This document shows, piece after piece, positions 23,606 to 34,899 of a stretch of 64,000 nucleotides of DNA. Position numbers and translations under genes: made by a program. This DNA is from Acheta domesticus. Lineage: Eukaryota > Arthropoda > Insecta > Orthoptera > Gryllidae. The stretch is from positions 221,107,286 to 221,171,285 of the forward strand of contig JAHLJT010009436.1 in the NCBI GenBank assembly GCA_031308135.1. The letters run 5' to 3'. The notes under the pieces are model-generated. The model was not told where the DNA came from and searched no databases. It saw only the letters and a program-made list of their open reading frames with translations. Position 1 is the stretch's first letter; every line of letters starts with the position of its first letter.

Positions 23606-23910
23606 ATCTGTGATGGGCGATTCGCTTGGAGGTAGAGCGAGCCGACGGCGCGAAGTGCGCACACGACGGCACTAGCGGAAAATTATTTCCCGAGAAGAAA
23701 GCGGCGCAGGATGCGGCGCGCGCGCTCCAGCGGCTGCCGCCGTAATTAAGCGAACAACGGCGCGGAGACAATGTGTCTGCGGACGGCGGCGGCGCCGACG
23801 CGGAGGAGGAGGAGGAGGAGAGGAGGCGGGAGAGAGAGAGAGAGAGAGAGGAAAACGTGGCTTCCAAAGAAATGCGTCACGCTCGGACGGCGCCGCGGTA
23901 ACAAGCGGAG
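23606..23910. other. CpG-rich island with GGA and GA repeats
   Basis: CpG-rich with CCGCCGTAATTAAGCG at its centre (23738-23753), then (GGA)n at 23802-23826 and (GA)n at 23829-23851. GAGA repeats next to CpG sequence and a TAATTA core make it a candidate regulatory element. Ser-rich minus-strand ORFs come from the repeats. Confidence 0.6.
23829..23851 (+). repeat. (GA)n microsatellite
   Basis: About eleven GA units directly right of a (GGA)n run; a potential GAGA-factor sequence. Confidence 0.92.
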
Positions 23911-24654
23911 AAATGCGCTCTCAAGAAAACTCGACGACTTCTCTAGGACGACCTGACCATCACGGAGACAGGAGACCAAGGGCATTATTTGTCAAACTGC
24001 TAGTCACAACATCCAGTTGTGCAGCGTTTGAATGGAAAAGTGATCTGCTCTCTCATCAGATTCGCATTGTAGACAATTTGTTGCAGAGGAAATGATGTTG
24101 AATTGCATCGGAGAGCTGTGGGATTACACGAGCGCACGAGTTCACCAAAATCATTTATTGGCCAGACAATGCTATTTCACAATAGCAAGCGAGGTATCAG
24201 AGGAACACTGCAAAATGAAATAAAAATGAGAACTGTTGTTCTAACGACAACGTACTTTCGTTGGTCATTTTGCCACGCTGTGCATGGTTACAAATCTCGG
24301 AGAAAGGAAAACAAAAGGAGAACACAATAAAAGGTTAGAGATATTTTATAAATAAAATATGCAATAAAAATTACTATAAACCTAATGTGAACCATCACCA
24401 GATTTGATAATTTTGAAATGATATTCCTGAAAAGCGATCCGGAGCATTAAATCTAGTATTTGTATGTTGGAAGAAATGAGAGAACGACTTTCAGAAAGGA
24501 AAACACTGAATGCTATCGCTTGCAAAGAAACAAAAATCGATGCAGAGCGTCGCGTCGCATAGCTTCGCTGTCCGATTCATTACAACACTACACACCAGCG
24601 CATTCGCCCTAACGAGAATGGGTTCTCCAGCAAGAATCACGCAGCAATGTTTTC
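23911..24654. other. AT-rich unique sequence, no gene
   Basis: Short frames of 60-75 codons only. Nothing was recognised. Confidence 0.5.
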
Positions 24655-25115
24655 AGCCGTTCTCTGGAAGGCAAGCGGGGCCCTGGCGGCGGCGCAGGCC
24701 AAGTTCAGCGCCCCCGCGTCCGCGCCCGCAGAGGCCGAGGCGGCGCGGCGGCGGCCGTCGCACACGCGAACCCGCCCCGCTGCCGCCGCCCCGCCCCACC
24801 CCGCCCCGCACCCTCTCGCCTCCGCGCCGCGCCGGGGACCGTGAGGAAAATTGATACCTGGAAAGTGAGCGGCGTACGGAGCAGACGGCGAAATTACATG
24901 GCTGCAGCCGCATCACGGCGGACGGTAATGACGGCGCAGGCGGGGGCCCCACGGCCCACGCGGGATTTCGCACGGCGCAGCAGGGGCTGGGCGGCAGGGA
25001 AGGTCGGCGGGCGGAGATTTTGGCGGCGACGACAGTGGTTGGAACATGGGGAAAGGCGGGAGCCAGCAGAGAACGAAAGGCGACTAGGTCACGGGCGGAA
25101 ACGAAATGGGCGGTA
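24655..25115. other. CpG-rich island
   Basis: CpG-dense from 24670 to 24850 with C4G runs, then a GCGAAATTACATGGC core (24889-24903) and a second GC block to about 25110, passing into purine-rich sequence. Several frames of 65-114 codons on both strands are Arg/Pro/Ala-rich and compositional. Confidence 0.65.
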
Positions 25116-26160
25116 GTAGCGACGAAGTCACAGGCAAGAGAAAGACGAAATAATCCTTTGTTTCAAGATGCTGGGAAAACGTGTAGCTATGTAAAATAGG
25201 AGACGGAGAAACTAAAATACAAAGCGGAGATAATTTTCGAGAAGAAATTAAGACAGAACGCAAGGAAGTTCCACAGACAGTATGAACAGAAAAAAGATAT
25301 AATTGAAAAACAACTGTGACTGCAAAATGACAATCGAAACAGCCAAGGAATGTAACAAACGAGGTATTTCTGTCAGAAGGGTTCTAATTCCCTCGTCCTC
25401 CATCTCGTAGTACCGTTCGACGGAGACTATAATGTTCGTCGCGAACATCACATTCAGGTGGAATTCGCGCGCTGGCTCTATGCACCTGACTGCTTATCAG
25501 CAAAGCAAGAAAATTAAAATACGTTAGTCGGGGAAAAAAATGTCAACCGAACTACCATCGATCAACGATCAATTTCTTATCGAAACAAATTTTATTTATT
25601 CGCTTTCAGAGTACTAAAATCTATTTAATCGTCTCAGAGAATATTACTTTACTTTCTTTACATCTATAGTCGTTTTACCTTCATCACCTCTGCCACATTG
25701 GCATGAATTGCCTCCAATCCCGAACAGTAGTAACATTTGAATTAGAATAAAAGTGAACTGTTTGAAGTAATTCACGAAACAAAAATTGTACCTTTATGTG
25801 CCGGAATTTTGCTCTGCTTGAGAGGACTAAAATCCTCGCCAGCGGGTCACGTTAACGCAATTCTAGGAAATCCAAAACTGCCACTCAACGGCAAAATTAG
25901 CGTTTTCCTCTCGAATATACAGGCTTTCCAAAATAGTGCTGGACCCATAATTTGAAGAAAACAAACCATTATGTTTAATGACCCTTGTTCATGCGAAATC
26001 TGTATGCAGCAACCTATAACTCTCACACCTCGAAATCGATTCCCGAACACGTTTTTTTACGTTATGAGTGATTTCACGACGAGTTTCCCCTGTTAGACAA
26101 CTTAATCGCGCAATAACCGGCGAACAACGGCACGGTACCATCTCAGCGACGAACAAGATT
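25116..26160. other. AT-rich unique sequence with a small palindrome
   Basis: A/G-rich at its left edge. ATGTTCG-TCG-CGAACAT at 25432-25448 is a perfect 7-bp inverted repeat with a 3-nt loop. No gene was recognised. Confidence 0.5.
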
Positions 26161-26171
26161 TTTGATTAAGA

Positions 26172-26220
26172 TGACCTGGCACAGGTCTTTTCCACCCAAG
26201 TTGCCTCTTAATCGGATTAA
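26172..26220. promoter_or_regulatory. Nuclear-receptor-like palindrome plus K50 homeodomain dimer site
   Basis: TGACCT-GGCAC-AGGTCT (26172-26188) contains the perfect palindrome GACCTG-GCA-CAGGTC and has everted AGGTCA-like half sites. Twenty bases on, TTAATCGGATTAA (26208-26220) contains TAATCGGATTA, the reverse complement of TAATCCGATTA, the dimer site described for K50 paired-class homeodomains (Otd/Bcd/Gsc type). AATTATAATTAAT follows. The cluster lies just left of a CpG island. The motifs are seen; binding is inferred. Confidence 0.4.
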
Positions 26221-26244
26221 ATTATAATTAATACATTTTGTGCC

Positions 26245-26780
26245 AACTTGCGAGCGGGTGAGCGTGCCGCAAATTGGATACAGCAAATCCGGCGTCGCTG
26301 CCGGCCGCCCTCCTGCACCGCGCCGGAGGCGGCGCGCGACAAATGAAGCGGCTGCGACCGCAAAGTCGGCGAACTCGCGGCCGCGCCGGCAGCGAAGGCG
26401 GGGCCGGGGCCGGGGCCGGGCCCGGGCCCAGAGAGATGGGGGCGCAGCGGGGACACCCCGGCCGGGGAAAGGGGCGTAAGAGGATCAGAGAGTTTCCGGC
26501 TGACGCAAAACCCCGCGCAAAGGCCGAGAACGCGATTTGTCCCCCGCGAGCGGGCTAGGGGGCGGGGAGTGGGCGGGGCGGGGGGGGGAGCGAAGCGGGT
26601 AGTGACCGCCGGGAGGTGGGAGTGGGGTGTAAGAGCCAGGGGGGCTGGTTGAGAGGGAGACAGTGAACAAGAAATGGCGGGATGGGAGTGACTCCGCTGT
26701 TCCGTTCAGGCGGAGCAGATGGAAAACCCAAAAATGGGCAAAGAAAGGGAGAACAGAAATGGGGGAGTAGAAAGGTAACC
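26245..26780. other. CpG-rich island with purine-rich right half
   Basis: CpG core at 26280-26440 including GGGGCCGGGGCCGGGGCCGG near 26401-26420, then a G/A-rich + strand from 26560 to 26770 with a short G run near 26580. ORFs are compositional. Confidence 0.62.
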
Positions 26781-27834
26781 GGATTTCGTTGACTTTATGT
26801 TTAGGTACATTTATTAAAGCAATGGTTATACATTTTTCGCATAACCACAAGTCAATCGTTGTGAATCAATGTTTCACGTAGGTTGCGTCTACGGAAAGGG
26901 AAAATTCCCCTAGAACAAATAGATATAATTTTCAATAAATTACTTCAGAATTCTACTAATCCAAACGAACACCTTCAGAATTCTATTAATTGTAACGTGA
27001 ACTGTATTGGAAATATCAGGTAATTAAATATATTCCATGTGGCTGACTTCGAGTGTGCATTCCATTTTAAGATAGATGCTATTACTTTTCTTTTGAGTAC
27101 AGTGACGACAGGAATAACCCTATTACTACATCTGACTTTAACTGAAAGATCTACTAATTTTTCATTCAATTTGGAGGAATGGAAAATTTACTATTAGGCA
27201 GCTGCATTTAATTCATAAAATTATATTATTTTTAAGAAGTTTTAGACCTCTCCTCCTTAATTTTTATTTTAATGTTTTTTTGAGTAAACTAAGAATGACT
27301 TTAACATATGGTTTAAATTATTGCACCATTAGTCGCACTGAATGATACTAATTTTATCTCGAATTCAGATACCGACGAAACTAAACGAAATTGCACAAGG
27401 AGAGTGATAAATGGATAAATTGACACCGGATTCTTCTGTCAGAACGAGAGTTCGCTCATTCTGAACTGACATCATTTATTGAATGCAACAAATTAAATAA
27501 TGGAGGTGAGTGATTTTACCTATTCAACACAACCTACGAAATCAGATTCTTGAATTGCTGAATGCATGTAAAACACATGTATTTACGTTTAACACACACA
27601 CTTTCCTCATTCGTTTTTAGTAGCCCTTCTCATTTGAACAACTTTATTTTAAAACTCACTCCCTAGTAATCACGTATCTTGTAATAAGACGTCTGGACGA
27701 AGTAACGTACGGAATCACTGCTTCCGTTTGGACAGACCATCGCAATCATAAACTTGCGCGCAACCAAAACGTTAGAGAGAATGCAAATGAGCGCCGTTTC
27801 AATCTTAATTCCAATTAAGTCTCCAGCAACTGGG
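26781..27834. other. AT-rich unique sequence with a 30-bp tandem duplication
   Basis: CTTCAGAATTCTACTAAT (26943-26960) recurs as CTTCAGAATTCTATTAAT (26973-26990) with a 30-bp period, 17 of 18 bases identical. No gene was seen. Confidence 0.5.
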
Positions 27835-28380
27835 AAATTCCTTCCCGCGAGGCCCGGAGACGCAGACCACTGAAGCAAAGTTTCTCCCTCCGAGCGACCG
27901 TCCCGTGAGACGCCGCTCCGAAGCGAAGTGCCTGACGTTGCCACAGACCGCGCTGCGCCTGCAGGCCGGCTGCCACGGACGGAATGGGCGGGAGGGCATT
28001 GGCGGGCAAGTAGGACGGGCAGCGAACGGGCAGGCGAGGCGCTAGGGCAGGCACAACGGTGCAAAACGCGCAGAGGGCGGAATGTCAGAGGGAGACGGAG
28101 TGGGGCGAGTGAAGAGAAGGAAGTGCGGAGAGAACGAGGGAGAAGCAGAAGAGAAGGAAAAGAAAGGATGGAAGAAGAAAAGGGAAAAAGAAAGGATGGA
28201 AGAAGGAAAGAGGAAAATAAAGGAGCGAAAGGAGGTGCAGAGCGTGTGGGGAATGGCAGGGAGGCGGAGAGATAGGCATTGGGCGCAGGCCAGCCGGATG
28301 CCAGAGATGAAAGAAGTCGGGCGGATGGCAGGGAGAGCTGTCCTGTCCACTGCGAGAAAATCCGATTTGCCAGAGCATCG
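27835..28380. other. CpG-rich island and polypurine flank
   Basis: CpG-rich sequence at 27840-28080 is followed by 190 bp of nearly pure purine on the + strand (28080-28260). The longest ORF in the window (268 codons, minus strand, 27663-28469) is open because a purine tract read on the opposite strand cannot make stop codons; its product is Ser/Pro/Leu/Phe-rich with no domain. Confidence 0.65.
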
Positions 28381-29984
28381 GTCGGATTTTCGACCGGCAT
28401 CATTTCGTACAGTTGGCAAGATCGAAATTTCGTTATTATCCGCGACCTTTTTGACATATAGAATGCCATTTTAAATTGTCGGGATAAAAGAAGAAAAAAA
28501 AGGGTGGAAATTCATTGATGTGTTTTAAAGAAAGAAACGCGTAGAATCACGAAAGATGACAGAAAAACGAAAGAATCGAACAGAAGAACGAATAGAAAAA
28601 TATATATCTTTTTTACTCCCTGAAAGAATGGTGGAGCTATACAAAGAATTCTACGTCACTTGGCAATGAAAGTACTCACCTTGTCCTAAAAAATGATAAA
28701 ACAAATTATCTGACTTTTTTGTTGTTAGTAATAGTTCAGACATTATCCATAGTTTCCACAGATATATACAAATTCAGGAATCGAAAACGGAAATAGGTCA
28801 TAAAATACCCATTATCTTGTAACCCAAATCAGAGATATCAACTGGCGTATTTTGATTAAGATAATTCGTATCACGAGTATTTTTTCCCTTTTCCACGCAA
28901 TGCTCACCGCTAACAGCCTCGATTTTAGACCAGTGCGCGGCACGCGAACCTGGAAGGGCTATTCGAATTATTCACAGCCACCTTACGACAAGTTCTAGGG
29001 CGCAGATTTTCTGAGCAAGGCAATGATGAAATCTCTTTCACTCGCATTTGCGTGCTAACTGTCTACGCTTTTAGCAAACAAGCCCGCAAGATCTTGACAT
29101 AAATACTCGTTCGTGTTGCTGTTTCACAAATTCTAAGTTTTATCTTAACATAACGAGGGTGGAGCACGATTGCAAAACTGACATGTCGTAAACCGTTCAC
29201 CCAAAATGATTTTGAATTCACTATCAAAACGAAGTATTTTAAAACATCTGTAAGGTAAAATATAAGTGATACACATAAGAACTTTCCTAGATTACAACCT
29301 GATTCTCGATTAAGATATCGAGCTTTTCGATCTGATTTTCTTTCATATTTGCGCTATCGTGGGTATTTGAGGAATTTTAATTCCGAAGTGAGAGTCATGA
29401 ATTATATTGTCATTATTGCCTATGTATTTTATACTCCTTAGCGTGGTCACACAAAGAGTAATATCTGTCAGCTGTCGAAAACCATTCAACACCTCAATAC
29501 GTGAACAAATTAAGAAAACTAAGTTTACCCCTCTAATTAGTTAACTGTGCTAAGTTTATCAATGCCCCAGAAATCGCAAAAATCGCAATGGGGAAAATGT
29601 AATTGTTAAAATTCAAAGAGAGAGAACAGATTACTGGGAATTTCGACGTTCACATAAGGTTGGCATGCTGCCACGTGTGCCAAATAATGTAAATTATTTA
29701 AGTATGGAACTATTAACAACTCTGCGTCTTCTAAACTCAATATACGTAAAATATTGAGAAATTGTGTATTTTGTAGAATTTGTACGACTTGTAGAACGGA
29801 ACGAATTGGTCACTCCACCGAGAGCACGTGGCAACGGCATTACATGTACTATTTTATCACAAAGAGACAAATGACTCTAACATGCGCATGTAGACGTTGT
29901 TGGGAGTCCCGTGCTTCTGTATAAACAATCGCTTTCGTTGCAGTGGTACACGAACACAGACGTAGGGGCCGTCTAAACGCGTGT
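28381..29984. other. AT-rich unique sequence, no gene
   Basis: A/G-biased to about 28600, then ordinary AT-rich sequence. No frame above 60 codons and no repeat was recognised. Confidence 0.5.
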
Positions 29985-30155
29985 AATTTGGGTGCAGCGA
30001 GGGCGGCGGCGCGGGTGGCTGCTCTCAGAGCGCCAATGCGACCGCTGGCCGCGCGACGCGCTCCGCTTCGCCCCGACCGCCCTCCCTCACGGGCCGCAGC
30101 GCACAGCGCAGCCCCGATAGGGCGTTCCGCGACGCCGAGCACCGCAATTAGGAGA
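29985..30155. other. Short CpG-rich island
   Basis: A compact block of GCGGCGGCGCGGG-type sequence with many CpGs. The 114-aa minus frame is Ala/Arg-rich. Confidence 0.55.
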
Positions 30156-30540
30156 AGGCAAACACATTTGGGGTAAGCAGCCAACACCCGCACGCTACTT
30201 GTTTACTTATCCTGATTTACAGTCGCGTTTGATTTTCGAGAGGTGCCTCGCTCGAAAGCGAACAATCTCGCCGATGTCATTATCCGCCTGCTGGGCCCGT
30301 CGCTTCACCAACGTGGGCTACCGATGGCGACGCACCACAGTCCCCCAACAGTACGCGCAGCACTTCCCTACGAGACACGGGCTCGACAGACGGGCTTGTA
30401 CGCTCGCCCACCGAATCAATAGGACAAACTCTCCACGGAAGTCTCAAATATTCTCCGGGATTCCCCCCGCGGGTTCACTAAAGCCACGGCGATAAATGTC
30501 ACTCGAAAATTATAGCTCTATTAAAAAAGTTTCTTCTTAA
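30156..30540. other. GC-intermediate sequence between islands
   Basis: A 98-codon + frame (30199-30495) is present, with no recognised domain. No repeat was seen. Confidence 0.4.
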
Positions 30541-31175
30541 TAAGGCCCTCCGGAATTTCAGGCCGGCTCCTTCCCCAGTCGCACTTCCGACGGACAACCG
30601 CGGGCCTGCGGGCGCGAGGCACGCGAGCAGCCCGCCAGCGTCGCCGCCAGGAAGAAGCGGGAGGGGGCCTGCGGAGGCAATAAATCAATCGGGGAAAATG
30701 CGAAGGCAGCGCCACACGGGCCGGGGGCGTGGGTGGAGGCGCCGTGTACTCAGTAATTAAAAGTCAATATTAAACATTAATTTACTGCGACTCAGCGCCA
30801 CTCGCGACGCGGCGGAGGCGTACCGGAAGTGCCCCACAGAGGATGTGCCGAGCGGGGAGGGGGACGGGTGGAAGAGGATGAGGACCTTCGTCATGATGAG
30901 GGAGGGAGACGGGGGGCGACGATAAACGGGCGGTCGCTTCAATTGACACAATGCAGGCGGAGGCGGTGGCAACGCGGCGCTATCGATTCCCCGGCTGGTG
31001 GGGAGGGAGGGCACCGGCCGAAGGTGTGGGGAACGGGGACGGGTGCTCGGTCACGGCGGCGGCAGCGCACGGCATCAGGCACGAGAGCTCGGCACGCAGC
31101 GCGACACCACTCGCCATCGTACGCGATGGCAAGCGATGGGGGACACGGAGAGGCGAGGCGCAAGAGAAAGACGTG
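30541..31175. other. Composite CpG-rich island with homeodomain-like cores
   Basis: Two GC blocks (30545-30745 and 30790-31175) flank an AT core with GTAATTAAAAGTC and ATTAATTTACTG (30752-30790). In the left block GGCAATAAATCAATCGG (30675-30691) reads on the minus strand as GATTGATTTATTG and contains TGATTTAT, the composite Hox-Exd core. Frames of 74-126 codons on both strands are compositional. Confidence 0.6.
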
Positions 31176-31935
31176 GAAAACAGAATGCGAGAACTACATC
31201 AGCGAATGAAACAAATGGATGTCAAATCTGAGACGACGTTACTTGCTACAGAGAATATTTAGATTAAACGATAAAAGTATATGGAGCCGCAGTTTGTATT
31301 ACAAAATGCAAAGCGTGGTTAAGAGATGCTTGTAATACCGTTATGATTATCAAACAAGTTTCTTAATGGGCGCTCTTAAACGTCGAAACGTTTGCAGAAG
31401 ATGTAATATTAATGTTCCCATTAATGAAGCAGATTATTATATTTAGTAACATCATTAGGTCGAGAAATACCCGATCTTAAGCAATCGATAATTATTATAT
31501 TCTCGTCCGCGTGTCGTTCAATACTTTTCATAATTCTATCTTGTAAGAAAAAATCGTATACCAAGAAACGGTATTTCTTTTTTTTATAAGTGCAGTCATA
31601 TGCCATCCTTAGCTACAACTAATTTGTTTCCATGATTCTTAACGGACAGCGACCATTAACAATGTCTTTTTGTTCCTGTTTAGTTGCGTTAAGGCGATAT
31701 AATAGTACTTAATTACGAGAAAATGCCAACAGAATCTTACATAAAAACCTTAGCATACTGGGGGACATCAACAAGGATACATGGGTGTTGGTCACCAGGA
31801 CAAAAACGGGTGGAAATCCTTTAATTTTCCATGAAACGATAAACCTCAGAGGATAACATGGAACCAGCTGTTACATTAGAATGATATATGAAGCTGTAAC
31901 ATGTGATACGGCTAGTTTAGTGAACATCCGTTCGA

Positions 31936-31936
<1 letters not shown>
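31176..31936. other. AT-rich unique sequence, no gene
   Basis: No frame above 61 codons and nothing recognised before the AAT-flanked repeat. Confidence 0.5.
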
Positions 31937-31972
<36 letters not shown>

Positions 31973-32173
31973 TGTGTAAGAACTTGTCTAAACTCCCAGG
32001 TAATCCAAAAGACTAGGAAGTGCAAGAAATAGCTTTATTTGGAATAGCCCACATTTTGCGCGAAGTATTAGAGGCACCGACAGTCCCTAGATCTGCTCCT
32101 TAGGTAGCTAGCTGCAACCTGGAGTAGATTTTATATTCAGCCGACACATAACATCTTAAGTCGTGATTTAGAG

Positions 32174-32214
<41 letters not shown>
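31937..32214. repeat. AAT-bracketed 201-bp interspersed repeat
   Basis: (AAT)n at 31937-31973 and again at 32175-32214 bracket a 201-bp unique core. The right end of the core, read on the minus strand (TATTCCTCTAAATCACG), resembles TATTCCCCTAAACCACG at 38729-38745, which also lies between ATT tracts. That supports a repeat family whose ends are ATT microsatellites. I see no tRNA-like head in the core. Confidence 0.6.
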
Positions 32215-32218
<4 letters not shown>

Positions 32219-32689
32219 CAATAAAAATTAAAATTTTTAAAATACGCACAAACGACAATTCACTGGGCGAAGATGGAACGTCACGCAAAGCCACACTCAA
32301 AGTATAAAGACTAGGAATGAGAAAAAATTGCGGACTTTTTATGAATTTCACTAGCAAACAAATTCAGCATATTTAAATGGTATATTTAGTGAAATATAAG
32401 TATATAACTGCATGGGGGTAAAATACAATGCAGTACGGATGAGTAGTATGTACAACGAAAGCAAGAGATGGGTAAGGATATGGATTAAGCAACGAGGGAG
32501 AAGCACTGAAGGCAGTGAAAGCACGCTAGAACACCGAGAAGCGCAACAGGCAAGGACACGAAACCTGAGAGGCGACGACAAAAAAAGGTAGTACCAATAA
32601 TTCCCCATAACGGGAGTTATTGGTTTCGGGATACGCGAGAAGATAACCACCGATGCACAGACTCTAGCAAGGATGTCGGGAATGCTAGC
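32215..32689. other. AT-rich unique sequence, no gene
   Basis: The 180-aa minus-strand frame (32351-32893) spans this segment and the next island. It has no recognisable domain. A hydrophobic stretch occurs in its C-terminal half, as expected from T-rich codons. Confidence 0.4.
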
Positions 32690-33140
32690 GCAAACGGGAG
32701 AAACAGCAGACTCGGAAGTGGCGGTAGCGGAAGGGGCCGCTTTGCAACTGTGCGATGCCACACCACACCTCCCCGCCATGCCCTCCCCCATCCCCACCAC
32801 GCGCCGCCCGGAGCTCGCCTGAGAGCGAGCGAGCGGAGCCGCCATTGTTCCATTAGCAGCGGCGCGGCGGCGCGGCGCTCCGCCTGTCTTCACAAATCAC
32901 CGGGCGGCTGAGGTGCACCACGCCTCCTCCCCGCCCCGCCCCGCCCCGCGCCTTGCCCGCCAACGCCCCCCGCCGCCCACGCGCCCACGCCGCGCGGCGC
33001 TAATCCCACGCGCCTAAGTGCAGCACCCAGCCGCAGTGAGGGCGCGGGCGAGCGCGCGGGGCGGGACGAGGCGGGCGGCAGGCGCGTGTGTAATTGGGGA
33101 ACGCAGAGCCGCGCCGAACGCGTTACTCAATTCCCAGAGC
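32690..33140. other. CpG-rich island
   Basis: A dense CpG block with CCCCGCCCCGCCCCG runs near 32929-32950. GCCGCCATTG at 32838-32847 matches a YY1/Pho-type core, followed directly by TTCCATTAGCAGC. The right edge contains TGTGTAATTGGGG. Repeated GAGCGAGCGAGCGG lies at 32824-32837. Confidence 0.65.
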
Positions 33141-33840
33141 ACACGAGGCGACGCTCCGCAAGTGCATCCACGTGAAATGAGGTGAACGCGCACACGAAAC
33201 TGAAACTATTAACACATCAACAGTTGCGAAATGAATACCGACAGAACCAATTTTTTATTGAGAAAAAGCATTATATGTTATGAACATGCTATGAAGATAT
33301 GTAAAAATCTTTTGCCTGGAGGCAGGAACTAAAGGCAACTGACGTGCCTTCTGGGCGTTAAAAACTATCGACGGTATTTTATTTAAAATATCGAACTGGT
33401 TCGGTGAGTGCATTGGAATAATTTCGTATTCTTTGAGCACAATGTACATTCAAACATCAATATTTCCATAGCATCACTCTCGTTCAACATTCGTTTTTGT
33501 TGGACGTGTGGTCAACACGGTCACCTATTTGTACACCATTTGGAGAATTTCGACGCCTCATATTGGACCACTGTGAGTAACGCAACGCTCTGCGCCATTC
33601 GAAATAATGAAAGATTGAATCTACCGAAAAGGTTCAGCGTTGGGAGCTATCATTCAGTCTCATCGCGCCGTCGTCTAATAATTGGTGGCGAAAGTCATGG
33701 CCCCAATGCACTATAAAAAAATACCACTATACTCATGAAGACAGAATGAACTCATGAAGATAGGAAAACGCCATTCGCACTTCGAATACCCTCTCGCTCA
33801 TTTATATGCATGGAAGAAGAGGGCGTGATTTTTTTTTTAA
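33141..33840. other. AT-rich unique sequence with a short direct repeat
   Basis: ACTCATGAAGA recurs at 33731 and 33750 (19-bp period). A 102-codon + frame (33408-33716) has no recognised domain. Confidence 0.45.
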
Positions 33841-34380
33841 CGGTCAGCGAAATCCGTCCTTTGGGTGCGGATGACAAAGCGCGGGCGCTCTGACACGGAG
33901 CGGGGCTGGCTTTAGAAGTGAAGGCAGCGCGCCGCGCCGCGTCGAGCGTGGTGCACGCACGTAGCGGGCGCGCGACGCGTGCAGGTGGGTCGATGGCCGC
34001 TGCATTAGCGCGCGCCCACTCCGCCTAATGGGCCTTCGATTCCCGGCGCGTGCGCCGTCGCCACCACCGCCGCCCTTCCACTCTGCCGCCGCCATTACTA
34101 TCGCCGCCGCCGTAGGCATCCCATCGCCATCGTCTCCGCCCGCGCCATCGTCTCCGCCACCACTCCCACCTCCGTCGCTATCGCTGTTCCCTCCGCTGTC
34201 GCCGCCACCGTCCCTGCAGTAACACGCACCCGCCGGCTTCGCCTCCAATTCCTATTCATTACGGAGAGCGCCCTTTTCCCGCGCATGCCGATGAGCTCTC
34301 GTGCAACCCGATAGTGCCCGCAAAAACAACCGGTGGCGGCCCTACGCGGAGACAGCTGTCACCGCCACTTACACCTCGCT
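33841..34380. other. CpG-rich island with GCC trinucleotide repeats
   Basis: A CpG block with imperfect GCC/TCC trinucleotides at 34060-34215, including GCCGCCGCCATTA (34085-34097). Gly/Asp-rich and Pro/Ser-rich frames on opposite strands come from these repeats. Confidence 0.62.
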
Positions 34381-34899
34381 TTCAATCCCATCTAGGCCAC
34401 CGAGCGAAACATTGGCTTGGTACATAATGCACTAGCTTTCAGGAACATGATGCGAAGCGTAAAGACTCATTGATTACATTGCAATAACACATGCAATACC
34501 GACAGATGGGTTTCAACATCAGCCTGCAACAAACAGGAGTCTCAATTTTAAATATAACGTAATACATACATAGGCTTATTGAAATACGGGAATACAGTGA
34601 AATTTACAAATCCTACATATTAGGAAAGAAATGCGGTAAATGACCTGAAAATGAAGGACGATTTGTTGCTGCCCTCTGGCTTCCCAGTCTGTTATATATT
34701 TTCATTTGCGATTCTAAAGACGAGTTCCTTATTTCATTTTATGACAAATGAAAATAAACCATACATCAACATAAATAAAAACCAGGGAAAATGTAAAACT
34801 TTAGGAAATAATGCAACTAACCATTTAACCCAATTTAAGTTCCCAAAAGAAACCCTTCTTATGAAAATAAAAACACATAAAAAACCGACCATTTTCAGT
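34381..34899. other. AT-rich unique sequence, no gene
   Basis: A 111-codon + frame (34651-34986) runs into the next island; no domain was recognised. Confidence 0.45.

Noticed and set aside
27663..28469. 268-codon minus-strand ORF, the longest in the window
   Set aside because: It reads the pyrimidine strand of a polypurine tract, which cannot form stop codons. The product is Ser/Pro/Leu/Phe low-complexity, and opposing frames of 97-130 codons are open in the same place.
32351..32893. 180-codon minus-strand ORF with hydrophobic C-terminal half
   Set aside because: Hydrophobicity follows from T-rich codons; the N-terminal half is island sequence. No family recognised and no splice or promoter evidence.
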